Below, piece by piece: positions 53,668 through 62,000 of a stretch of DNA of 63,674 nt; the stretch's first letter is position 1; each line of letters starts with the position of its first letter. Below the pieces are notes generated by a model. The model was not told the origin of the DNA. It saw only the letters and a program-made list of their open reading frames with translations, and ran no database searches. Both the position numbers and the translations under genes were made by a program. The DNA comes from CALCCV01 sp964388665 (lineage in GTDB: Bacteria; Bdellovibrionota; Bdellovibrionia; Bdellovibrionales; Bdellovibrionaceae): the NCBI GenBank assembly GCA_964388665.1, contig CAYMBJ010000015.1:1-63674 (forward strand), read 5' to 3'.

Positions 53668-54150
53668 ATGAAAAAAGATATATATGACTTTGAATTAGAA
53701 AAATCCGACGGCACCAAAGCCTCACTTAAGGAGTTTCAAGGCCATCCGATCTTAGCTGTCAATGTTGCCAGCAAATGTGGACTCACTCCTCAATACAAGG
53801 GGCTGGAGAATCTCTACACCCAATATCGTGATAAGGGATTCGTAATCATTGCTTTTCCTTGCAATCAATTTGGCGCTCAGGAGCCAGGGTCCAATGCCGA
53901 AATTCAAGAGTTTTGCCAACTGAACTACGGCGTGAGTTTTCCGGTATTCGCTAAAATTGATGTCAACGGCGAAAGGGCTCATCCACTCTATCAGTTTTTA
54001 AAGCAAGAGACGGCCGGCCCCAACGGACCGGAAGAAATAAAATGGAATTTTGCAAAATTCTTAATTGATAAAACAGGTAAGGTTGTAAAACGCTTTGATC
54101 CGCAAACGGAACCCATGGACCTCGCCAAGGACGTCGAGGCCTATCTTTAG
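53668..54150 (+). CDS. Glutathione/thioredoxin peroxidase (GPx family)
   Basis: 160 aa. Peroxidatic Cys37 in NVASKCGLTPQYKGL (Cys, not selenocysteine), Gln/Cys motif FPCNQFGAQEPGS, and Trp-Asn in IKWNFAKFLID; these form the Cys-Gln-Trp-Asn tetrad. Cytoplasmic, reducing peroxides. The lack of an oligomerisation loop suggests a monomeric thioredoxin-dependent type. Confidence 0.95.
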   Translation: MKKDIYDFELEKSDGTKASLKEFQGHPILAVNVASKCGLTPQYKGLENLYTQYRDKGFVIIAFPCNQFGAQEPGSNAEIQEFCQLNYGVSFPVFAKIDVNGERAHPLYQFLKQETAGPNGPEEIKWNFAKFLIDKTGKVVKRFDPQTEPMDLAKDVEAYL

Positions 54151-54196
54151 AATTTTATAACACACAGGTTTGGAGTTTTTTTGGCAATAACTGAGC

Positions 54197-55243
54197 TCAA
54201 GAGCCCTGCAGAAGCCAATTTACCATCGTATCGCGATACTTTTGCACCGAATTCGCATCACAAAATTCAAAGCCGTGTTCACAAGGAAGTTGCAGGACCT
54301 GCTTTTTACCTTTATGTGGTTTGACCAACTCATTGATGATCTTGTTGTTCAATACCATTTTGTCTCCGTCACCCAATACAACGAGCATAGGAGTCTTGAA
54401 TGAGCCATCTGTCAAAGCAGCGTTCATCCAAGTGCTGAGCGCATTTGTGGCTAGTAAGAATTCAGGCGTCAGCATTCTCACTGCGAGTTTATCTGTTTTA
54501 ACAAATTGCTCCAGCCAAGGGCCTCGGGAAACAAACAACTCATCCTTCAGCGGACTCAATACATAATCCTCATTGGCCATGAGCGCCTGGCAATTGTCAG
54601 ATGCAAAACCCATGATGATCCATTTGATACAGAGTTTTTCGCTCAAGGTAAAATCAGCAGCGGGACTCATGCTTGTTCCTGGTGAAGTCATGATGATGGA
54701 TTTGATGTCGCCACGACGATCCCAGTAGCTCAAATACGGAATCGCGGTGCGCACACCGAAGCAGTTTGCATGCAAATGAATCGGCTTTCCTGGCGCGAGC
54801 GCTTTTGCGTAGTCAACGGCCGCTTTTAGGTCCACCAGAAAATCTTCGGCGCTGTCAGCATGACCGCGCAGCCCTTCGCTCAGACCAGAACCCCTGCGGT
54901 CAAAGGCCACCGTGGTGATTCCGTTTTCAGCCAGCTCCGGTCCCGACATAAACCAACCAGAATGAGATTGCATGCCATGCAATGCCACCATCAATGCTTT
55001 GGTTTCTTCAGCTTTAAAAACCAAGGCATGAAGATTTTGTCCGGCGTTGTTCTTGATCGTGACAGACTCACCTACAGCGTAGGGAATCGCCTCGCTTGCC
55101 AGGCTCGGTGCTGACATCGCAGTTACGGCCATGCCGACAGCAAGTGCAGGAATCATTGCCAATGCTGAAACTTGGCTCTTCATTGTCCGGATGGACAAGT
55201 GAACAAGATTCTCAGCTATTCTTTTAGATGGTACATTTGTCAT
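54197..55243 (-). CDS. Secreted alpha/beta hydrolase with cysteine nucleophile (S33-like)
   Basis: 348 aa. ATG at 55243 has GAGGAG; the signal peptide is preceded by a long N-region and ends APSLA. Fold motifs: VALHGMQSHSGWF (oxyanion), FDRRGSGLSEGLRGH as in monoglyceride lipases. The nucleophile elbow reads HANCFGVRTA, with Cys161 in place of Ser; Asp in LVVLGDGDKMV and His in CEHGFEF complete the triad. A Cys nucleophile occurs in dienelactone hydrolases but is rare in this branch. It follows the enolase-superfamily gene by 11 bp, so it is the third gene of the GH3 operon. Confidence 0.85.
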   Translation of the reverse strand: MTNVPSKRIAENLVHLSIRTMKSQVSALAMIPALAVGMAVTAMSAPSLASEAIPYAVGESVTIKNNAGQNLHALVFKAEETKALMVALHGMQSHSGWFMSGPELAENGITTVAFDRRGSGLSEGLRGHADSAEDFLVDLKAAVDYAKALAPGKPIHLHANCFGVRTAIPYLSYWDRRGDIKSIIMTSPGTSMSPAADFTLSEKLCIKWIIMGFASDNCQALMANEDYVLSPLKDELFVSRGPWLEQFVKTDKLAVRMLTPEFLLATNALSTWMNAALTDGSFKTPMLVVLGDGDKMVLNNKIINELVKPHKGKKQVLQLPCEHGFEFCDANSVQKYRDTMVNWLLQGS

Positions 55244-55254
55244 TCTTTATCTCC

Positions 55255-56382
55255 TCAATTAATGTTTGGTTTTTTTATTAATCCCCAGCCATTGTGGCCG
55301 ATTCTTGTTTCGTCATCCTCATTCAATAGACTCACATCCAAAACTCCACTTGGACCAAATAAAATGGAAGGAGCGACCTGATCTTCTTGCAAAAGGAGAT
55401 TACCGAACGCACCCTCTTGAGCCAAAACTTGGCTGCCCAGAGCTTGTGCCACAGTCATGGCAGCTCTTGTCAGAATTGATGTTTCACCAACCTGTGCGCC
55501 AAGAATTGTCCCCATGCCTCGATCTTGAAGTCTCTGGCCAACCTCAATTGAGCGCATCACGCCGCCATTTTTAGAGACGCGAACATTGCCAATCCATTTT
55601 CCAGGAAGACTCGAAAAGCGCTCCACATCTTGAATTGTCAAAAGACACTCATCCAAAATGATAGCGTAGCCCGTTTCTTGACTGACTCGACTCAGCTCCT
55701 CTGGATTTTTACTAGCCAGTGGCTCCTCAACCCCCAGCAAAGGAATCTTCAATTGGCTCAAGTATTTGATCGCCTCATCAGCACTCGTTAACAGATTGTT
55801 GGCATCAATCCGAAGGCGCAATTTTTTACGAATGGTCTCAGGCGCATTCTCAATAATCCACATCAGACGCGCACGATCTTGACTCAAATCTCCAGTGATC
55901 TTGACTTTGTAGTCCCAAAACTCCACAAACATAAATTTTTGCACGGTCTTTTCAAATTTCTCTTGCGAGCCATCACTGATCACGGCCGTGTATTGAAAAT
56001 TGATTTTATCAGGATATGAGAGTCCGATCAGTTGCTCGACAGAAACATCTTTGCTTCGCGCAAGCCAATCTAAAAAGGCCAGCTCATAGCTACAAAATGC
56101 TGCTGGATTCTTTCTAATAGATTCATTCTCTCTGTTCGAAAACTCTTGAAGATCAACAAGGGTATTGATCTTTTCAAGCTGTGACTGATGCAGCCGCAGC
56201 CAAGCGATCGCCGACTCCTGAGTTTCTCCGGTGACATAAGATCTAGGGCAACCTTCACCCAAACCGACAAATCCGTCTCGTGCGAGTTCCACCCACACGC
56301 TGGAGCCCTCGCTTCGCTCATGAGAGGCGTGCTTAAAACTTACCTTAAGCGGAATATTCAACGGGGCAAACTCTAGACCCAT
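55255..56382 (-). CDS. Enolase-superfamily (muconate-lactonizing/NSAR-OSBS-like) enzyme
   Basis: 375 aa. Capping domain at the N-terminus (VWVELARDGFVGLGEGCPRSYVTGE). Barrel residues in order: Lys pair in WDYKVKITGD, metal ligands Asp in LRIDANN, Glu in GVEEPL and Asp/Glu in IILDECL, and the second catalytic Lys in NVRVSKNGGV. This Lys-Lys arrangement is that of the MLE subgroup (OSBS, N-succinyl-amino-acid racemase, dipeptide epimerase). The DxD motif of dipeptide epimerases is not seen near the C-terminus. Its ATG overlaps the GH3 gene end by 10 bp. Racemisation of an N-acyl amino acid is the favoured guess from context. Confidence 0.85.
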   Translation of the reverse strand: MGLEFAPLNIPLKVSFKHASHERSEGSSVWVELARDGFVGLGEGCPRSYVTGETQESAIAWLRLHQSQLEKINTLVDLQEFSNRENESIRKNPAAFCSYELAFLDWLARSKDVSVEQLIGLSYPDKINFQYTAVISDGSQEKFEKTVQKFMFVEFWDYKVKITGDLSQDRARLMWIIENAPETIRKKLRLRIDANNLLTSADEAIKYLSQLKIPLLGVEEPLASKNPEELSRVSQETGYAIILDECLLTIQDVERFSSLPGKWIGNVRVSKNGGVMRSIEVGQRLQDRGMGTILGAQVGETSILTRAAMTVAQALGSQVLAQEGAFGNLLLQEDQVAPSILFGPSGVLDVSLLNEDDETRIGHNGWGLIKKPNIN

Positions 56383-58199
56383 GCGTTTCTCTCCCGTTTT
56401 TCAGCTGCAGACTTGCGAGCAGCATTGATTGTGCACCCTGCAAAATCAAAGCTAAATTCTCTTTCAAACCCTAGAGCAATGATTTTAAACTGCCCTTCTC
56501 GTTGCCCCAGGCCGAGGCAATGAGTTTTAAATTTTTCAAATGTTCCCTCTTCGAGGATTTTTATAGTTGGAGCACGAAGCCTACCGCTTTCTCTCTTGGT
56601 CTTGTATTCCATATTAATGCTTTTGAGCGCGCTATCAAAGTGAAGCTCAAGACTGGGCAGCCTAGCAGCAACAGCATCACTGGAGTCGGCAACAGGTTGA
56701 TAATAGAGTGTATATCCGCAGGTCACCTCATTGGCGCCGCAAATGAAAAAACTCGAGGTCAAGTTGCATATTTTTTCAAAATACTGAACACCATAGATGA
56801 CCTGGCTTTCGTAGAGTTTTTCGCCAGTAATGTTGGTGACGCCCTTGCCTTTTTGCACAAAGCGAATCAGCGGCGTCTTGTGGCAAAGGCCGTCAGCTTC
56901 GACTATGTCATTCATCTTGTATCGATAGAGACCACTGTCGGTTGTGATAAAAATATAATACAGTTCTTTGTCTACGAGCTCATGCAATCCAACAAAATTT
57001 AACTTTTCATTTTCCCAATCGTTCTTTTTTACAAATTCATAGTAATAGGTGTCCAGGGCCGGCAGACCCGTATTGGCCTGCAAACTGATTGGCGTGTTGC
57101 CACGAAACTCGCTCGATAGGTAGCCGACCTCACGAATAACAGTGGTGTCATCGAACTGACCCTGAAGCTGCTTGATAAAAATTCCGCAGCTTCCACCGGT
57201 CCAAGTGGTGACAACTTTGAGATTGGGCAAAAGGTCTTTAAATCTAATTTGACCTTCAGTTAAAGAAATCTTTGCCAACTTCTGGGCCCACACTCTATCA
57301 GCAAAAATGTGCTTTTTTACCACATTTTGAATTTGTGTCGGCAGACGGTCCATATCCGAAAATTTGCCATCGCGAAGATCCTCTAGAAACACATCTGCTC
57401 GTTCGTTCAATACCGAAATTAGCTTAATCAGAGTGGAGGGATTTGCTGTGCCAAAATAGGAAACGTCAGCACCGTTGAGCAGGATTCTGAGAATGGTTCG
57501 GTATTTGAGATCATAGTCTTCGATTTCAAAGATCTCTATAGGAAAAATGTATTTGTTTTTCACCATTGCCGGCATGTCTTTGTACATGTGTCCAGAGCTA
57601 GAGCCCACCGGAGTTTTGCTTCCCGGATATGTGCCCTCAATTGCGGGGCTAACAATAGCTGCAATCCGACCATTGAGCGCATCTGCATGCTCACGCAATA
57701 CAGCTGCGAAAAACAAACTCTGGTTTTTTTTAAAGGTCTTCAAGGTCGACTTCAATATTGGAATGTATTTTGGTTTACCAGTGGTGCCGCTTGTCAGTGC
57801 GTACAGCACTGGATTTTCGGCGTTGAGAATGGGCAAACCTGTGGCCTCTTGCTTTTCGATGTAGGGTCGCAATTCTTCATAATCAAAAAGTGGCAAACGG
57901 CGGCGATACTCCTCAGGCTTGTTGATGGTGGCAAAATCAAATTTCTTGCCAAATTCAGTATTTTTTTGCTGATTGAGAATTCGCTTTAGAGTTTGCTTCT
58001 GCATCTGCTCGGGATGTTTTGCTTTGTACATGGCAACTCGATAAACAATTGCACTTCTGACATGAGCCACGCATTGGATCAGTTGCTGTACGAGCCACGT
58101 TTTTATTTTTAATCTGTGGTTTTTATTTAAAAGCATCAAAAATTCCTCACCCTGTTTGGCGCTACCATAAAGGAAATTACGTGCTGCGTAAATGATCAT
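56373..58199 (-). CDS. GH3-family acyl-acid-amido synthetase
   Basis: 608 aa adenylating enzyme of the plant auxin-conjugase (GH3) family. N-terminal helix bundle, then ATP-binding YALTSGTTGKPKYIPIL (GH3 motif 1), AAIVSPAIEGTYPGSKTPVGSSSG, TWTGGSCGIFIKQL, YLSSEFRGNTPISL, and a C-terminal swing domain with YRYKMNDIVEADGL. GH3 enzymes form an acyl-AMP and pass the acyl group to an amino acid. ATG 58199 is seven bases after GGAG; ATG 58205 and GTG 58214 are alternatives. It leads a three-gene operon with the enolase-superfamily enzyme and the Cys-hydrolase. Confidence 0.9.
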   Translation of the reverse strand: MIIYAARNFLYGSAKQGEEFLMLLNKNHRLKIKTWLVQQLIQCVAHVRSAIVYRVAMYKAKHPEQMQKQTLKRILNQQKNTEFGKKFDFATINKPEEYRRRLPLFDYEELRPYIEKQEATGLPILNAENPVLYALTSGTTGKPKYIPILKSTLKTFKKNQSLFFAAVLREHADALNGRIAAIVSPAIEGTYPGSKTPVGSSSGHMYKDMPAMVKNKYIFPIEIFEIEDYDLKYRTILRILLNGADVSYFGTANPSTLIKLISVLNERADVFLEDLRDGKFSDMDRLPTQIQNVVKKHIFADRVWAQKLAKISLTEGQIRFKDLLPNLKVVTTWTGGSCGIFIKQLQGQFDDTTVIREVGYLSSEFRGNTPISLQANTGLPALDTYYYEFVKKNDWENEKLNFVGLHELVDKELYYIFITTDSGLYRYKMNDIVEADGLCHKTPLIRFVQKGKGVTNITGEKLYESQVIYGVQYFEKICNLTSSFFICGANEVTCGYTLYYQPVADSSDAVAARLPSLELHFDSALKSINMEYKTKRESGRLRAPTIKILEEGTFEKFKTHCLGLGQREGQFKIIALGFEREFSFDFAGCTINAARKSAAEKRERNAWV

Positions 58200-58311
58200 C
58201 TTCATTCTCCTCACCTTGCGTATAACTGATTGAATTCAATTAAAAATTTGCAAAGTATTTTTTTCAATCGTGGTCACAATGGCACCAGCGAAAACACCCG
58301 TTGATGACTAA

Positions 58312-58340
58312 AGCAAAAGGAATGCCGTGTTCCTTTTGCT
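58312..58340. repeat. 11-bp inverted repeat in the GH3/flagellin intergenic region
   Basis: AGCAAAAGGAA (58312-58322) pairs with TTCCTTTTGCT (58330-58340) over 7 nt. It could be an operator or the stem of a short RNA. The rest of 58200-58571 shows no gene or other feature. Confidence 0.5.
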
Positions 58341-58571
58341 AGCACAATTTACCAGAGATTCAATCCACATCATCCACATCTGAAGAGAGCTCCCATAGGC
58401 GCAAACTGATCACTGCGGACATAAAAGTAGATGCTTCAGCTTTCAGGACTTATGACCACTAGATGTTTGTCTCTCTGCACTTTGGTCTAGGAAAAATCCT
58501 CGACTTTCATCAATTTTTCAAAACCAAAGTCCAGTTCTAAATGGACCAAGGTCCAGAAACTCTCGACCCGA

Positions 58572-58598
58572 CTAAAGCCTTCCAAGACCTAGCCGAAA
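58572..58598 (+). promoter_or_regulatory. Sigma-28 (FliA) promoter of flagellin
   Basis: TAAAGCCT (58572-58579), an 11-nt spacer, and GCCGAAAG (58591-58598), close to the sigma-28 consensus TAAAGTTT-N11-GCCGATAA. Transcription would begin near 58605, leaving a leader of about 190 nt before flagellin. Confidence 0.7.
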
Positions 58599-58742
58599 GA
58601 AGGTGTAGACAGTTCAACCAGACTCGACTGAGGTATGAGCTCTCAAAAAAAACTAAGGTCCTAGAGGTGACAGTCAAAGACCAAGGTGAGGGCAAAGAGC
58701 TCAGGCGAACTGATGGAAGCCTGTCCAACGTGTTTAACCATT

Positions 58743-58772
58743 TCCTGACCGGTGTAGGTTATCGGTCAGGAG
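58743..58772 (+). promoter_or_regulatory. Leader hairpin upstream of the flagellin ribosome binding site
   Basis: TCCTGACCG (about 58743-58751) pairs with CGGTCAGGA (about 58764-58772), followed by TTGGAGG as the flagellin ribosome binding site. GGA triplets occur in the hairpin arm and in the Shine-Dalgarno, the layout bound by CsrA in other flagellin leaders. CsrA control is inferred. Confidence 0.5.
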
Positions 58773-58796
58773 ATTAACTTTTTTTGGAGGTTCCCA

Positions 58797-59630
58797 ATGG
58801 GAATGCGCATTTCTACGAACGTTACGTCTATCGCCGCACAGAGATCACTAGTTGGCACTCAGAGACAGATTCAGTCCAGTATGAATCAGTTGGCTTCGGG
58901 GTCGCGAATCAATAAGGCATCAGATGACGCTGCTGGTTTGGCTATCAGTGAAAACTTGAAGTCACAGATTCGTTCTTATTCACAGGCTGGTCGAAACACC
59001 AACGATGGTATATCGATGGTGCAAGTTGCAGAGGGCGGCCTTGCTGAGATCAGCAACATCCTCACTCGCATGCGTGAATTGGCCATTCAAAGTGCCTCTG
59101 ACACAGTCGCGGATCGTGAGCGCGGATTTATCGATAAAGAAGTTCAGCAGCTAAAGAGTGAAGTTGAGCGAATTTCTCAAACCACAGCATTTGGTGGTGT
59201 GAAATTGATCAACGGAACCAGTGATCAATTTGACTTTCAAGTCGGAATTCAAAATGACAGTTTCAACGATCGCATCAGCTTTATGCCCGGTGAAACCAAT
59301 GCCACAGCTTCAAATCTAAACATTGACTCCTTTGACTTTAGTAGCAAAGATGGCGCACAAGGAGCTCTAGAGGTTCTTGATGGGTCACAAGTTCAGGTGA
59401 ACGGATATCGCGCCAATTTGGGTGCTCTACAAAATCGTTTACAGTCGACTTTTGATAACTTGCAGGTGATGCATGAAAATATTTCGGCCGCCAATTCGCG
59501 AATTCGAGATACTGACATCGCAGCAGCTTCAGCTGACAACACTCGAAATACGATCTTGCTCTCTGCCAGTAACTCTGTTTTGGCTCAAGCCAATACGGTT
59601 CCGCAGATGGCACTAAAGTTGATTGGTTAA
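58797..59630 (+). CDS. fliC: Flagellin
   Basis: 277 aa, the size of a filament subunit with only the D0/D1 core. N-terminal MGMRISTNVTSIAAQRSL...MNQLASGSRINKASDDAAGLAIS and C-terminal NISAANSRIRDTDIAAAS...NSVLAQANTVPQMALKLIG are textbook. There is little variable D2/D3 material between them. Driven by a sigma-28 promoter and followed by a hairpin terminator. Bdellovibrio relatives usually have several flagellins; only one is here. Confidence 0.97.
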   Translation: MGMRISTNVTSIAAQRSLVGTQRQIQSSMNQLASGSRINKASDDAAGLAISENLKSQIRSYSQAGRNTNDGISMVQVAEGGLAEISNILTRMRELAIQSASDTVADRERGFIDKEVQQLKSEVERISQTTAFGGVKLINGTSDQFDFQVGIQNDSFNDRISFMPGETNATASNLNIDSFDFSSKDGAQGALEVLDGSQVQVNGYRANLGALQNRLQSTFDNLQVMHENISAANSRIRDTDIAAASADNTRNTILLSASNSVLAQANTVPQMALKLIG

Positions 59631-59677
59631 GTAGGATCAACTGAAAAATTTTGATACTGTAAAATAAAAATAGAGGC

Positions 59678-59720
59678 AATAGGGAGAGCAACTCACTCAG
59701 CTCAGTGGGTTCTCCTTATT
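59678..59720. terminator. Imperfect long hairpin after flagellin
   Basis: AATAGGGAGA...AACTCACT pairs with AGTGGGTT...TCTCCTTATT around a CAGCTC loop, about 17 paired bases with small bulges. It lies about 50 bp after the flagellin stop and probably ends or stabilises the flagellin mRNA. From 59721 to 59901 nothing is recognised. Confidence 0.55.
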
Positions 59721-59901
59721 AGGTACCCGGCAAAACAAGCTCATGCCCTGACTCAATGCTATGACCGGAATTGCATCTTGAGATCTTAGCGTAGCGTCGG
59801 CATTCAGCCCCAGAGTTCTTGATTGATGCATCGTCAAGCAATGAGTGATGGGATGAGCTATCCTAAGGGTGGGATCTCCAAACCGACCCGGTACCGTCCT
59901 A

Positions 59902-59928
59902 CCCAGAAAGACCAGTGGTCTTTCTGGG
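59902..59928. promoter_or_regulatory. 27-bp near-perfect palindrome upstream of flaG
   Basis: CCCAGAAAGACCA, one central G, then TGGTCTTTCTGGG: 13-bp arms with a single-base centre. The tiny centre favours a DNA operator or cruciform over an RNA hairpin. Centre about 57 bp before the flaG start. Confidence 0.55.
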
Positions 59929-59971
59929 GTACTTTAGCCATCTGCCAATCCTTCCGATAGATACAATAGCC

Positions 59972-60349
59972 ATGAATATAAAGGGATTGATCACGAATAT
60001 TCAACCAACGCCATTGAGTCCAGTGGAAAAAGTAGGGCGCTCTATAAAGTCCGACGCTTCCCACGACCGCGATGCCAATGGTGAACAAACACGTGACGAT
60101 TCTAAGAATCAACATCGGCCCATGTCTGAAGAGGAATTTCAACAGTACTTGCTAAAATTCTCCCAGCTGAGCGCTTTTAAAGAGCACAAATGGTCAGTGG
60201 ACTGGGAATCTCATGAAAAATTCAATCGAATTTTGATCGTCAAAGACAATCTGGGAAACGTCATACGCGTAGTTCCTGAGAGCGAGCTATGGGACTTGAG
60301 TCTTGATGACAACGAAAAAAAAGGTCACTTATTTTCAAAGTCCGCCTGA
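59972..60349 (+). CDS. flaG: FlaG-like protein
   Basis: 125 aa from ATG 59972. Disordered polar N-terminus (to about residue 60), then the FlaG-type core: FNRILIVKDNLGNVIRVVPESELWDL, comparable to V-x-D-x-x-T-G-x-V-I-R-Q-I-P-x-E of FlaG. FlaG proteins influence filament length. Its position between flagellin and fliD supports the call. An ATG at 59915 lies inside the palindrome and is not preferred. Confidence 0.7.
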   Translation: MNIKGLITNIQPTPLSPVEKVGRSIKSDASHDRDANGEQTRDDSKNQHRPMSEEEFQQYLLKFSQLSAFKEHKWSVDWESHEKFNRILIVKDNLGNVIRVVPESELWDLSLDDNEKKGHLFSKSA

Positions 60350-60479
60350 CCTTAGTTTCTCGTTCCAGCCTATGGTACTAGGGATTTCCCCTTCCTCAGG
60401 CCGAAAGACGTCCAAGACATATTATTGACACCACCAATCTGCAAAATATGAGTGAAAATAGAAGTAGAAAGGATCACTC

Positions 60480-61868
60480 ATGGCTGGCATTCGCATTATG
60501 GGTATGGCTTCTGGCCTACCACCTGACATTGTAGAACAGCTGATGGAAGCCGAGCGCATTCCTGTTAAACAATTGGAAGAAAAGAAAAAGAAAAACGAAG
60601 ACAGCTTGAAACTAGTGACTGACCTCGAGACCAAACTTAATGACGTCGCTAAGAACTTGGGTGAGCTAACTGGAACTCGTGGCTTTACAGACATGCAACT
60701 GAATTCCAGCGACACAAATATCATTGATGGATCTGTCGACCCCGAGGCCGTGGTCAATGGCGAATACAATATTGAAGTCATTCAACTTGCACATAAACCC
60801 GCGGCGATTTCCAACGGCTTTGCGGACAAAGACACGACACAAATGGGAACAGGATACATAAAGTTTGAAACTGCGGAAGGATCAAAAGACGTTTACATAT
60901 CTGGTAAAAACTCCACGCTTGAGGGCGTTGTTGCGCAGATCAATGGAGCCAACGTAGGTGTTCGCGCCAGTGTACTAGAAGATAAAAAAGACTCCGAAAA
61001 CCCCTATCGTCTACTCATTTCGGGGCTCGGCACTGGAGACGAAAAGGACGTTACGTTTCCTACCGTGTATCTTTTGGACGGCGATCAAGACATGTTTTTT
61101 GATCAGTCACGACCTGCGCAAAACGGGATCATCAAAATTGATGGATTCGAGGTTGAAGTTTCCGAAAATCAATTGAACAACATCATTCCAGGCGTAACGC
61201 TGAATCTAAAACAGTCCGCTCCTGGCCGAGAGATTCGTCTCAGCGTAAAGGAAAACATCGAAGCCATTACTGGAAAGATAAAGGCCTTTGTCGACTCCTA
61301 CAACGCAGCACTTGGCTTCATTCAAACCCAAAGTCGCTTAACAAAGGGTCCTGATGGCAAAGAGAGGTTAGGCCCCTTGGGGGGCGACTCTATTACGAGA
61401 ACAGTAGAGAACCGTCTTCGCAGGACGATTCTCAATCCCCAGTTGGGTGTCAATAGCAACATCGCCCGAGTCAGTGAGCTCGGAATCACCTTTAATCGCA
61501 ACGGCACTCTCGACTATAGCCAGGAGAAATTTACCAAAGTTCTCTCAAGTGATCCAAAGTCGGTGGGTGGTTTTTTTCGGGGTGATGGCTTTGCAACAGG
61601 GTTTATCACCACCGTAAAGCGCGAAATTTCGAACCTTACCAATGGACAGTTTGGAACCCTTGGCTTTCGCAAGAAGGGCATTCAAGACAAAATCGATCAA
61701 GCGGACAAACGAATAGAAAACAAAGAACGACTATTAGAAAAGAAAGAAGATTCGCTTCGACGAAAGTTTGCCGATCTGGAGCAGAAGATGACGAAGCTCA
61801 ATGCCCAGGGATCGACTTTTCAAGGAATGAGCAAAGGCCTGCAAAGCCCAGGACAGGGGTCAAGCTAG
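60480..61868 (+). CDS. fliD: Flagellar filament cap protein FliD (HAP2)
   Basis: 462 aa. The N-terminal FliD domain (IMGMASGLPPDIVEQLMEAERIPVKQLEEKKKK), a central variable part, and the C-terminal FliD domain with DSYNAALGFIQTQSRL and LGITFNRNGTLDYSQEKF. The coiled-coil end (KRIENKERLLEKKEDSLRRKFADLEQKM) is needed for capping. It polymerises flagellin at the tip. A GCCGAAAG at 60400 repeats the flagellin -10 box, but without a matching -35. Confidence 0.95.
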   Translation: MAGIRIMGMASGLPPDIVEQLMEAERIPVKQLEEKKKKNEDSLKLVTDLETKLNDVAKNLGELTGTRGFTDMQLNSSDTNIIDGSVDPEAVVNGEYNIEVIQLAHKPAAISNGFADKDTTQMGTGYIKFETAEGSKDVYISGKNSTLEGVVAQINGANVGVRASVLEDKKDSENPYRLLISGLGTGDEKDVTFPTVYLLDGDQDMFFDQSRPAQNGIIKIDGFEVEVSENQLNNIIPGVTLNLKQSAPGREIRLSVKENIEAITGKIKAFVDSYNAALGFIQTQSRLTKGPDGKERLGPLGGDSITRTVENRLRRTILNPQLGVNSNIARVSELGITFNRNGTLDYSQEKFTKVLSSDPKSVGGFFRGDGFATGFITTVKREISNLTNGQFGTLGFRKKGIQDKIDQADKRIENKERLLEKKEDSLRRKFADLEQKMTKLNAQGSTFQGMSKGLQSPGQGSS

Positions 61869-62000
61869 ATGAAACAAAAAAATTCAACAGCGCCCATTTC
61901 TAGCTCTTGCTTAGCCAAACTTAGACTCGAGTTCTCAAATTTTAGACCGAAGAATAAACTATCCAAATTGATTTCCATCGGAGAGGTGATCATTTCATGA
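61869..62000 (+). CDS. Possible 43-aa small ORF linking fliD and fliS
   Basis: ATG at 61869 immediately follows the fliD TAG, and the TGA at 61998-62000 overlaps the fliS ATG (ATGA). The peptide is basic (MKQKNSTAPISSSCLAKLRL...). Both junctions suit translational coupling, but there is no independent ribosome binding site and no known family. It might only carry ribosomes to fliS. Confidence 0.35.
   Translation: MKQKNSTAPISSSCLAKLRLEFSNFRPKNKLSKLISIGEVIIS

Noticed and set aside
58541..58777. A 78-codon + strand frame upstream of flagellin
   Set aside because: The sigma-28 promoter lies inside it, transcription would start after its ATG, there is no ribosome binding site, and the protein has no family resemblance.
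60400..60407. GCCGAAAG before fliD, identical to the flagellin -10 box
   Set aside because: No TAAA-type -35 lies 11 bases upstream, so a second sigma-28 promoter is not supported.
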